A model generated the notes under the pieces. That model searched no databases, had not been told where the DNA came from, and was given only the letters and a program-made list of their open reading frames with translations. Source: Branchinecta lynchi (lineage: Eukaryota > Arthropoda > Branchiopoda > Anostraca > Branchinectidae). From it: a stretch of DNA of 64,000 nt. The position numbers were made by a program, and so were the translations under genes. Within the stretch, counting starts at the first letter, position 1; each line of letters starts with the position of its first letter. Of this stretch, positions 25,165 to 36,200 are shown one piece after another. Where the stretch lies: the NCBI GenBank assembly GCA_023053575.1, contig JAKZAP010000015.1:11522930-11586929 (forward strand), in the 5' to 3' direction.

Positions 25165-26799
25165 TTGACCGGGACATCGAAGGAGACGACAGAGCCAAAA
25201 TTAAATCTCTTCTTAAAGAATATGAAGACGTCATCAGCAACAACATCGGAGTCATGAAAGACGTAGAACACGACATCGACACTGGAGATGCCAAGCCAAT
25301 CAGAATGCAGCCATACCGCATTCCAGAAGCGAAACTTAAAGCGGTCAAATCAGAGCTGGACCGTCTTGTCAACCTGGGTGTTGTCCAGCGCTCGCAATCA
25401 GATTGGGCTTCGTCCCAAAGAAATCCGAATCTGTTCGGACAGCCGACGACTCAACAACATCACCAAACCGGAAATCTATCCTATGCCGAGGATAGATGAA
25501 CTGGTTCCTATGGTTTCGAAGTACCGCTACATCAGTGTGTTCGATTGCCGCTATGGATACTGGCAAATCCGGCTGACCAAGAACGGACGCATAAAAGGAG
25601 CATTCACCACCCCATTCGGCACATATGAGTGGCTGGTGATGCCCTTCGGCCTACGAAACGCGCCGTTCACCTACCAGCGGTTTCACCTACCAGCGGTACA
25701 TGGACAAAATCCTGGAAGAGTTTCACGACTTTTGCCGAGCGTTCTTCGACGACATCGTCATCTTCAGCGTGACAATCGAGGAACACATCCAACATCTCCG
25801 CGCTGTGCTCGATCGCCTGCGACGACAAAAAGTGACCATCGGACCTGCAAAAGCGAAAGTCGCCTGCTCAAAAGTTGAGTATCTCGGACACATTGTCGGC
25901 AACGGACGTATTCAACCATCCGACACCAAAACTGAATCCGTTCAAAACTTCAAACGCCCACAAACGAAAACACAGCTCCGCGCATTTTTGAGCCTTACTG
26001 GCTATTATCAAAATTTCGTCAAAAACTACGCAGCAGTGGCCCGCCCGTTGACTGAGCTGACGAGGAATGGAGTTCCAGACAAAATCACCAAGTCCTGGAA
26101 ACCGGTTCATGAGTCAGCATTCCAACACCTGAAAACATCACTGTGTAGGCCATCGATCCTGCGTAGTCCGGACTTTGCTAGGCCATTCGTGCTACAAACG
26201 GACGCGAGCGATTTTGCGCTGGGTGCGGTGCTGACCCAAGAGTACTCCGACGGGGAGCACCCAGTGAGTTATAGTTGCGTTTTATTGGATTCACTTTTGT
26301 TTCGTCAAAGTTTGTAGTTTGGCTCTTGTTTTGTCTTACTTGCGTTTTATTGAATTCTTGTTTCCGAAAAGTCAAACTACGTCGGCGAGATAGTTTGTAC
26401 TTTGAGCTCCGTAGTTTCAGGTTTGAAACTACAACAAATGGAATGGACAAATAAAACGGCTTTTAAGCGAAACTACGCCGAAACTACATCCAAAAAAACG
26501 CAACTTATGTGTCGAAAAAGCTCCTGCCACGTGAATGCAACTTTTCCACAGTTGAAAAAGAGTGCTACGCCATCAAGTGGGCGATTCAGAAACTAGAGTA
26601 TTATTTGTACGGAAGACATTTTACTGTGCAAACCGACCACTCGCCATTACAGTGGTTAAATTCTGTGAAATCTACTAACCGACGTTTGGCAAGATGGTCG
26701 GCTGAACTGCAACAATATGATTTCGAAATCAAGGCAAGACCAGGAACAGCAATTGCAATTGCAAATGCTGATGCCATGTCACGTTTTGGACATGATTGA
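25165..26799 (+). pseudogene. Gypsy reverse transcriptase / RNase H remnant
   Basis: The RT fold is clear: YPMPRIDELVP, GAFTTPFGTYEWLVMPFGL, FFDDIVIFS (catalytic Asp pair), then VEYLGHIV and the RNase H start LQTDASDFALGAVL. A deletion near 25400 removes the segment before the YRRLNNI motif. A 16-bp tandem duplication at 25666-25697 shifts the frame inside RT. RNase H is split by a MITE at 26273-26505 and resumes with ECNFSTVEKECYAIKWAI and QTDHSPLQWL. The frame ends in DAMSRFGHD, and only about 140 bp separate it from the 3' LTR, so integrase is absent. Confidence 0.88.
26273..26505. mobile_element. 233-bp MITE nested in the RNase H region
   Basis: The ends AGTTGCGTTTTATTGGAT and its complement are inverted. 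The flanking TAT (26270-26272 and 26506-26508) looks like a target duplication. Removing the element restores codon continuity between the two RNase H pieces. The inside carries many GTAGTTT/AAACTAC blocks. Confidence 0.85.
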
Positions 26800-26925
26800 T
26801 TTCTGTCATATTCAAGGTGTCCATGTTTTGTAATTGTTTAACCTGTGCGTTTTGTTTTGTTCTCTTCAGTATTTTTTTTTTGTTCTTGCCTCAGATGTTT
26901 TCTTGAAAAGGGGGAGTTTATTTTT

Positions 26926-26938
26926 AAGGGGGGAGGGA
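26926..26938 (+). other. Polypurine tract
   Basis: A purine run AAGGGGGGAGGGA directly precedes the 3' LTR, where plus-strand synthesis primes in LTR retrotransposons. Confidence 0.7.
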
Positions 26939-27359
26939 TGTTGGGAATCGTACGATTCTGTTTGTCCCCCTATTTGAATACTCCGCGCTTTTACCGTTTA
27001 TAACGCCATCTAGCAGTGTTGAGTAAAGTAAAGTATCTTCATAGAAGCGGTACCAGTTCAGTTGGCAGACAGCTTTCAACCAGATTAATGGCTTGTAATA
27101 ATTAAAATGTATTTGCTGTAATTTTAAGATAAACCTTTTTCGGATTATTATATTAGTATATAATTAAGATATAATTTATTAATTATGAATTGAAGTATTC
27201 GTTCTTAAAGTAAAAGATTGATTATTATTTTATAGGGTTCCTTACTTTCCTGACTACAATCATTGCTGACATTGTACATCTGTAAATACTCGTTGTTACA
27301 ATAAACGTTATTTAACGTTGCACTGGAGGAATTGGCGTGCCAGAGAGGTTTTCCCAACA
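26939..27359 (+). repeat. 3' LTR of the Gypsy element
   Basis: 421 bp with TG...CA ends, matching 21698-22126. It lacks a few bases of the CTGG repeat region and of an ACTACAATC-adjacent stretch present or absent in its partner. Confidence 0.9.
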
Positions 27360-28789
27360 GCTTAAGGTGAGTGCGTGTGTTCGTTCACTTCAGCAATTAT
27401 TCTGTCACCATCAACCTTCACCTCCGCTTTACACTCCCCTCCCTTGTTTATCTTTGTTCTGTCTGCGCTTAACGCATTCAAAATTTAGAACACATCCTGC
27501 CAGCGCTTTTTGATTCCCATACACATACCCTTTGTGCACACACAAGCTTATTCTTACACTTGTTACTGGATACTGCGTCCAGTTACCCTACTCTTATGTA
27601 TCCGTATGTAGGTACATGAGCTAAGCTAATCTGGCTCCAGCTAGTCTGGGTACCCAGCTAATCCCTTGTACTATCCGTGGCGTATGTATTTGGGACTAGG
27701 AGATTCTTTTGGGATTGTCCTTTTTTATGTGTGTGTGTGGGGGGGGGGGGGGGGTACCGGGGGGGGGGGGGGGGGTTGGCGGGTTTTTTGTTAGTCGGAA
27801 TCCGGCAAATGAAGGCATTCAGACCAAGAGAGCGAATGCACAACACTCTTCGTCGAACCTATCAGTCGGATCAGCGAGCCCAGATGTGACGTCGGGGCAG
27901 TGGCTTAGAGCCAAGTTTCACCTTCCAGATTCAAAGATATCCACGGCTTATGCATTGTCACCCTTCCGGAAAATTTATTTTAATGACACATAACTTTGCC
28001 CTCCTTCATCATTTCATGTCTCCTTCGCAATTCTTTTGCCTCATATGACAAGTTTAATCACTCTCCTTTTTTCTCAAGCCCCAGCCGTCTGCATGTGCTT
28101 CTGAGGGACCCTTCCAGGTCCCGGAAACTTGGGGGGGGGGGGGGGTAAATTCCCCCCAATTTTCAGACATGTTGAGCCTGACTTTTACCTAGCGGGTCCA
28201 CCTCGACGAAAACAGAACTCAGGAATTCGGAAGAGACATATGGAAGGTGAAGCCTGGCATTATATTTTTGCATATTTTCTGGGCGGGGGGCATTTGACCT
28301 CCCTATTACCAAAGATGTGTGGTGAAGGGTCCACTCAAGATCTGATTCGGCGCTCGTAAAGTTCAGACAAAACAGTTTCAATTTCGGTTTAGAAAAACAC
28401 TGTAATTAAGAGACTGCGCTACTGTCAAATACATGACAAATTATAAAATATCAAAGTGGCATCTGAGATCTCTTTTGAGCTCATCACATCCTATTTTCGA
28501 CATTTACACGACTGAAAAAAAAATACAAAACACTCCACAACAAAATTAAGAAAAAGGCAGGACAAAAGCGCAGCTAATTGCAGCGAAGGTATGCTTCTTT
28601 AAACAGTTACTTGTTTTGAAGAGTACCGTTTCGTCTACTTCTTGTCTAAAAAATGAACTACCAGCAAGCCAACGTAGCTAATGAAGGGTTCCTCGGAACA
28701 CCTGCAATGGTCTTTCAAATTTGAAGTTTAAATGAAAAGGCAGCTTAATTTTACACCTGATACTTGAATGTACTAAAATATTTTGACTC
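27360..28789. other. Gene-free stretch with G tracts
   Basis: No gene recognised. G16 (27739-27754), G17 (27759-27775) and G15 (28131-28145) runs stand out. Open frames of polyglycine across them are artefacts of the runs. Confidence 0.4.
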
Positions 28790-29440
28790 ATTTAAAGGAC
28801 CCCTCGCACTATCCACTCTTCAACTTACAGTTTAAAAAAAATTGAATGCTTAAAACTAGATAAATATTGTTTGAGCCCAAGCTGACTTTGAAACATTTAT
28901 TCAAACAATGTTTACAACGGATACGTCAGCTATGATTCTTCACCAGCGATATTTCGGCCCTTCTTGGCAAGGGTCCTCGTCAGACTGTCTGATTACAGGT
29001 TTGTTTCCTTCCCCGAAGTTGAACCAGAGGATTGACAGCCTGACGAGGACCCTTGCCAAGAAGGGCCGAAATATCGCTGGTGAAGAATCATAGCTGACGT
29101 ATCCGTTGTAAACATTGTTTGAATAAATTTAAAACTAAGCTGTGATTTCAACAAATTACTCACGGTTTTGGCTGTATTAAGGCTTTTCCGTGACCTGGTG
29201 ACTTGTAGCGAATACATGGGAACATAACCGTTTTTTTCTGATGGAAAAACTTCTCGCAGACCATCGACAGCGTGATACACATCGAAGGTAGCAAAACACG
29301 GCAAGTGAGAAAATCAGCATGTTTTTGTTAGAGGGGTTAGAACGTACCGTACGAAATTGGGGTCTCCGGGTTAGAAATATATAGAGTGATTATGGAAATA
29401 GGTTGCGTTAGTATTATAGGTAAGATAGATCCTTTAAGGG
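28790..29440. repeat. Dispersed repeat containing a 235-bp palindrome
   Basis: Outer modules match 15352-15985. The centre (about 28896-29131) is an almost perfect palindrome: CAATGTTTACAACGGATACG at the left and its complement at the right, with GATATTTCGGCCCTTCTTGG and its complement inside. The loop is roughly 50 bp. A similar but broken palindrome lies at 32061-32390. Confidence 0.7.
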
Positions 29441-30225
29441 ATTTTGTATTTTTTCACCCGGGAAAATAACGTTCAGAGTGGGCGCTGCTTGCCCGACAAC
29501 CGAAAATTCACCCAGACGCTGAAAATTTGAATTTCAACAACCAAATTCATTTCCCGGGTTAAAGATAATAAGTTTTAAAAAGTTACAACTCTGGAAAATA
29601 GAAAAATTACATGCCAGCTGATTTTTCGGCAATTCCTTATTTTGTAGTTGCTAAATATTTTAAGCATGGAGCGACAAGGATCAGTTCATTCGATGAATCG
29701 ATTCTTTGTGGATAACAATCAAACGCTGTAACGCATGTTTATTGAGTTTTCGAGCCTATTTAAGTGAATCGGGTAAACTTTAAGTACGTGTTCAAAGAAG
29801 CATACCTTTACTTTACTCAGAGGTGACTGCAAACGACCCTTCTGCCCAACAGCTCGAATAAAGTAAACAAAATAGGTTTTGAGGGTTGTTACTGGAAGAA
29901 CAAGCATAACTCACATCTGCACTTTAGAATCAAATTATCACTATTTACTGAACTAAAGTTCAAGACAGGTCACCCAAAAAGAAAAAAACAAAATCAGATC
30001 TTCAGAATCAAATCAATATTTCAGTTATGACTATAGAAAACCTAAGGCACGAATAAAAAAAAATTCCATACAATCAAAATTATTACTATTCACTGAGCTA
30101 ACGGTCAACAAGGGCCAACCATACAGAAAATCAAAATCAGATCTTCAGAAACAAATTAATATCTCAGTTACGACTAGAAAACCAAAGGCAGGAACACAAC
30201 ATTAAATTCCTAAACTCTCAAAACA
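29441..30225. other. 3' flank of the elongase gene
   Basis: It lies downstream of the elongase stop on the minus strand and should hold its 3' UTR. TTTATT at 29738-29743 is a possible minus-strand AATAAA signal, about 480 bases past the stop. Two similar blocks (29930-30040 and 30070-30210) share CAAAATCAGATCTTCAGAA and look like a small tandem duplication. Confidence 0.4.
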
Positions 30226-33200
30226 TCATTTCTTTTTGTTGTTTTTGCTCTTATCGTTCACCTCCTTGTCCTTTCCCTGTTTTCGCTTCCGTGAGTAGGG
30301 ACCTCCGCTATTTTGTTTTGGAGATTCAAACTTCGTGCCATTCTGAAGGGCATGACCGTTGGCCTCTTTTTCACGGTTGGGTTGACGTGACCGGGAGACA
30401 TGTGCAGTGCTGCGATTTTGTGAGCTCTAAAACAGACAAAATAATCAGAAAGAGGTCAACAAAAATTTCCGAAATTAGATGCTATTAAAAAAAACTAGCT
30501 CACTTTTGTTTTTCAGTTCTAAATGACTTACTAAAGGAAGAAGATTCAAGAAAAGTTGATGTGATTCCAGATGAAAAGGAAAATGAGTTTTTAAAATTAA
30601 GGGAAAATAAAGGTAAGAGAAGGAGTTAAAACAGTACAGAATTAAAAAAGAGATAGAGGACAGTATAGGTGAAGCTAATTAGTTAGATTGGTCCAAAATA
30701 TAAAGGTAAAAAAAAATACCGTCAGCTATTTAATCAAGGTATTAAATATCTTACACATATTTAAATATGTGTAAAGATAAGATCAATAATGAGGATAGAG
30801 CGACATCCATGGATGCTAGACTTGAGTATTTTTTAATTTATTTAGTTATTTATTTGTATGCACTTTGAGGATGGAGCGGCAAGTGAAATAAAACAAATTC
30901 TTCAACGGTTCTTTCTTTGTTTTATTTTAATAGTGAAGAGACTAGTTTATTTGTTGATTATTTTGGTATTAACGGGCCATGGAGCTTTATACGGGTCGAA
31001 ACTTATTTTGTTCATTTATTTTAGCACAACTCAACTGAACTGAACCGAGGGTATGTGGCTTGTAAACTAACTGCTATTCAAACAACTGGTCACGAAACTA
31101 CTCCTATATTTCCAACCTTCTCGCAGACTCCGACATAAACCCGGACGTACAAATGTACACTTGATTATATTTTCCCGGTCCGGTCCGAAAAGTTGTCACA
31201 GAACAAACGTCTAATATTCCACCCGTGGATAATTCAGAGACAATGAATTTGCAAGCCTATTCCTTACGCGGACATTCCAATGCTGAAATCACTATTGAAC
31301 CGCCCCAAAACATAGAAAAGTGGAGATTCAGAAATCTGACACTTGAATAGAGTCACCTGCCTGAGATTCAATTTAGTGTACATAATATAATATCGTGAGA
31401 AATTTATTGAGGGGAAAGCCTTTTTGGTGCAACTACATTACTATAACCTGCGTTTGTGGTTCCAGATCCGAGCGAACAGTCTCCCTCTTAAGAGTAGGGT
31501 TAAATTATTTGAAAGAAATTCCCGAAACCCGAAGTCATGTTATACTTGCTCGTTATGTGGTTTGGAAGAGGAGAACCTGTCCCACTTCCTGTCAAGATGC
31601 AAGGGGCTCTCGGATTTGAGAGTAAGATTTGTTTGTGAAGATGGGTTGCTCTTTCCTGGTATCCTAAAGTCATCTTCACGGTCAGCGATAATGGCAGTTA
31701 CAGGTTTTGTCAAAGAAGCGTTAAAGAGATGTAAATAGTTATTTGTGGTGGGAGTTTAAAGCGTTTTACATGTGAGTTTATATAATCGCTCTCTCGAAGT
31801 GTTTAAAAATGTATGATTTTGTGTATGGCCTAACGGCTAAAATTAAAGTATCTATCTATCTATCTAGATTATATTAAAACAGTTTACAGGGAAAAGACCG
31901 TGACCAGTAGCAGAGCAAAATAATACTAGGGATTAGCGGGATTACACACACTCGAACAGCAGCGACACTAGCACCCCGCTAACGATAGAGAACTGAAACT
32001 CAATCATCACTAGCGATGGCTCTAATAACTAAGAATTCTTAACACGGCAGAATAAAGATACAGTTTATTCGAACAATGTTTACAACGGATACGTCAGCTA
32101 TGACTCTTCATCAGCGATATTTCGGCCCTTCTTGGCAAGGGTCCTCGTCAGGCTGTCAATCCTATGGTTCTACTTCGGGGAAGGAACGATTATTACAGGT
32201 TAGGAAGGAATGATTATAAAGGTTTGTTTTCTTCCCCGAAGTACGGATTTACGGGGAAGGAATGATTATTACAGGTTTGTTTTCCTTCCCCGAAGTTGAA
32301 CCAGAGGATTGACAGCCTGACGAGTATCGCTGACGAAGAATCATAGCTGACGTATCCGTTGTAAACATTGTTTGAATAAATGTTTCAAAGTCAGCTTGGG
32401 CTCAAAGAATATTTAAAGATACAATCTCCCCTGTTTCTTCGATGAGTTCAAACCGCATTTTAGCTTATTAGAAATCTTTAAACCCGCAAGTTTGTCTCTC
32501 TTTAAATACCACAGGCGTAGTGGTTGGCGCTACGAGTATGGCCCGATTGTGAAGCATGGCAAGCATAGGTCTTGGCACCTTTTGCTCTGACCACTAGTGA
32601 GTATTCCGGCTGTGAAGAAGGCAGCTATTATTCACTAAGCAAGGACATCCTGGGCCAAGACGTCAAGATATGGAAGCACCTGACTCCCAAACGCTATCCT
32701 TCAGCGATAACCAAGGGGATAAGGACAGAGAGGCCGAGAGAAAAACACTCTTCGCTGCACCTAACCTCCGCGATGCGTCCAACAAGCCAGAATGGGGAAG
32801 CGGATTATACTGTAACAAATCTTAATTTAGATTTAATAAGTTGTTCAATGAATGATCATATCAGTACTATGCAAGGCCGTGTCCGGGGGGGGGGAGGGGG
32901 GGGGGGTTAGGGGGTTGACCCCCACCCCCCCCCCCACCCCGCAACATACAAAATTATCATTTTTTTAGGCTTTTCCCTCTAATCTATGTCTTTTTTTGTA
33001 CTTTTCTATCCGACCCACAGGCAACCCCCTCCCCCCCCCCCCAAGTAAATTCCTGGATACGGGCCTGGTAGTATGTAACGATCTGCAAGTTACAACTCCC
33101 TCGGCATACGTCACCACGATTAAGGTTTTGATGACAAGTGCGGAATTATGATATCGCGTAAGTGCAAGATTGCAAAATCTGTATACAATTAAGGTAAGCA

Positions 33201-36200
33201 TTACTAAGATCAAGGAAAGATAGCAGAGCAGAGACCCGACCGCAAACACGTACCCCGACAGCAGACGACTGGCAACCCTTCTCGAATGCTCTAAGCGCCT
33301 CAAGAGGAAGGGGTTTATGGTAAGGTAAGGACAACCCGGGGTGGAATTCCACTTACCATGCGATTTCCGTAAGCTTTCCGGTAGAAATTCCCAAACAGAA
33401 CCAAGAAAGACATCATGTACACGACCAGCGCGTACTGCATCCAAAGAGGGAAGTCACAGCCGACTATGATAGCACGGATGCCAAGAACCATGGCGGAGGT
33501 AAACTGAGCCTAAAATAAATATGGCTATACTTTTAAGGAGATAAAAAAGATGAGAACGCGTTATTTTAAATATGCGAAGCACTTGATTCATTTGTCAAAA
33601 TTATGACGTAACCATATACTGACGAAGAAGTTAAAATTCAAGATGCAAGTTTTACGCTTTTGATGTTTCCTCGTCGCTTTCAAAAATCATGGACAACTGG
33701 GCCTAACCAGTGCAGATGTTATCCACTGCTTCCTGGCCGAAGATTGGAAATTTGGTGTCTTTTTTATGTGTCTCTTATGTGTTTGTATTTACTTTCTTTC
33801 ACTTACTCCGCTTTTGTTGACGGTAAGGTCGGAGTGGTTCTATGAGCGTGTTCCACCCTACTTACCATAGTTACTACGCATGACCTCACGAATTCTGGCT
33901 TTTTGCCGTCAAGTTTGGAACGATTTTTCTATTTTCCAGCGGGATATCATGCCCCATCCGACCAATCACGTTACAGAGATGCGTAGTTACTACGCTCCCG
34001 AGCATGGTAAGCAAATAGTAACTATTAGTTACTATTTCGACAAGGTTGGAACGGTCAGCGTAGTAACTTTTCGTGAGGATGGAACGGAAATAACTAATAG
34101 CAATTATTGTTAGAAGGATGGAACACGCTCTGTGAAACCATCCACGTGATTCCAACCCGAAATTAAAAACAAGACCTCGGGGAAAGGTCGGTGACAGAAG
34201 GGTGTTTGGCCCTCAACCGAAGGCCGTATCCAGGGGGTAGGGGGTTGACTCCCCCCCCCCCAAAAAAAAAACAGTACAAAAATAATAATTTGTATAGGCT
34301 TTTCCCTCCGATCTATGTGTTTGTTTTTACTTTTTTGTCCAACCAGCAGGCATCCCCCCCCGAAATAAATTCCTGGATACGGGCCTGCCTCAACCGCACA
34401 CTAAACTCATGTCTGATGCTTTATAAGCACAAGCGCGAATTCAACTTTGAGGCAGAAACACGCGACATAATATTACATCCTACTTCAGGTCCTTTTATAC
34501 TATCCCCACGTATCATATCATGATAAACTAAACACGATACGATACGAATTTATTAGGTCAAATAACATAATAGTTAAATAAGACCCTATCAATAAATTAT
34601 AAAACATACTGTCACTTACTCAGTAAAATGCTTTACAAAATACTGACAAGAAGAAGATCTATACCGGTTAGAAGCTGATGGTTTGCAAGGCTCTAATTTG
34701 TTTTGATGCCTCGTGTTATATCCGGTCCGTGCCGGTACCAGTAGCAAATCACGATCTTACTTGATTCCAACATTTTATCCCCGCATGTCATAGTAAGCTG
34801 GTGACGTAACGTTCCTCTTAAAATGAGCGTGAGGGAAGGTGATGGGGCCAGCTCCCTCAACTTGGCTGCTTTTTATTAATTATTTGCGTATAAATATCCA
34901 CAAAACATGTTTCAATAATGCTCAATGAAATGAACTTATGGCCTGAAACAATCATTCAGTTTACTCTTTAGTTTATGTTTAAATGTGGTAGAGCCATATT
35001 TCGGCCCTTCTTGACAAGGGACATACCCGACTATCCATTTTGCATTGTCAATTATGATTCGCAGTCAGTTTGGGGTTGAGGAATGTTTACTGAAAAGGCA
35101 GCTTATATATATATATATATATTTTATTTATAACCCGCCAAATACAGAATGAGGTAGCGGAGTAAAGGGAATAACGCGAAATAACACAAGATAAAATAAC
35201 AGTATTAACACACAAAATTTAGACATAATTACTAACTGGGCCTGAAAAATTCATGAAAAACATCATGGACACTAAGACCAGGATGACGAGATGTAGACAG
35301 TAGTGACGCTGACGTTTTCTCGAGTGAACGAATCACGTCTTGGACGCAGAACTTCTGAACTAATTTATGGTTGCGGCAGGAACGAGGAAGGTACATCAAG
35401 AATTGATAATGATTATAGTAATAATAGTACTTTATTTCCTTAATAGCCTGTATTATACACGCTAGCACTGGATCGTCATTCACACAAATAAGATATGACA
35501 ATTACATAAGTAGACATTTCATCTAAAGTACATCTTGAAAATATAATTTGACTTAACTTCATCTACACGTACAACTTGAATTAACTAGAATTAAAATATT
35601 GGGTAAAATAGGGTACAAAAGATTTCAGGTAACGATCTGTCGAGTTTATGGGTGGTCTTTCTAGTCTCTGGGAATCAGCGTCCCTCTGTCTCTGTCGCGT
35701 ATTAGGCCTGCTATTTGCTGTAGTATCAAAATCAGGTAGAATTGCACGATGAGCATGTGATGCCAGACACTAGCTCCCGAACGCTATTGTCAGTTGGTGC
35801 CGCCGTTCGGAGAGGGTTGGCAGTTCAAGCTTGACCAGGCCATCCTCATAAGAAAGATACGCAAGTAACGCGTCTTCAAAGCTTTAGTGTCTTTTTTTCG
35901 CAGAATGTGATAAACACCGGAACAATACAAGATGTAAGGAGTGCAGAAAGCGCTATAAATTCGCACAAGTGCCTTATGTGAATATCTGATATGATATGTG
36001 AATCTGGTATGTGATATGTAAATACACTGATATATTTTCACTTGGATTTTGTTTGTTTTTTCAACTGAGGCTCTAGTAATAACGTTCACATTCTACGCAG
36101 CTTGCACGGTAACTTAAAATTCATTTATACGCGAAGAATTTCAATTTAAACAAAAAAGCCAGCATTTCCAGAATTAAAGACCGCAAGCCCGAAAAAAACA

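Larger units (their letters stand above)
21698..27359 (+). mobile_element. Degenerate Ty3/Gypsy LTR retrotransposon
   Basis: Two LTRs start TGTTGGGAATCG and end TTTTCCCAACA. A primer-binding-site candidate and a polypurine tract sit at the correct inner borders. Between them are gag-like sequence with a zinc knuckle, then reverse transcriptase and RNase H. Protease and integrase were not found, although Gypsy pol normally carries both. Several frameshifts and a nested MITE make it inactive. The LTRs differ by roughly ten substitutions plus indels, so it is not a new insertion. Flanking 5-mers (ACTGA and GCTTA) do not match, so the target duplication is lost or the element was rearranged. Confidence 0.88.

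Noticed and set aside
32572..32910. 112-codon open frame ending in polyglycine
   Set aside because: The end is a poly-G tract of a MITE. The rest has no motif and no homologue that I recognise.
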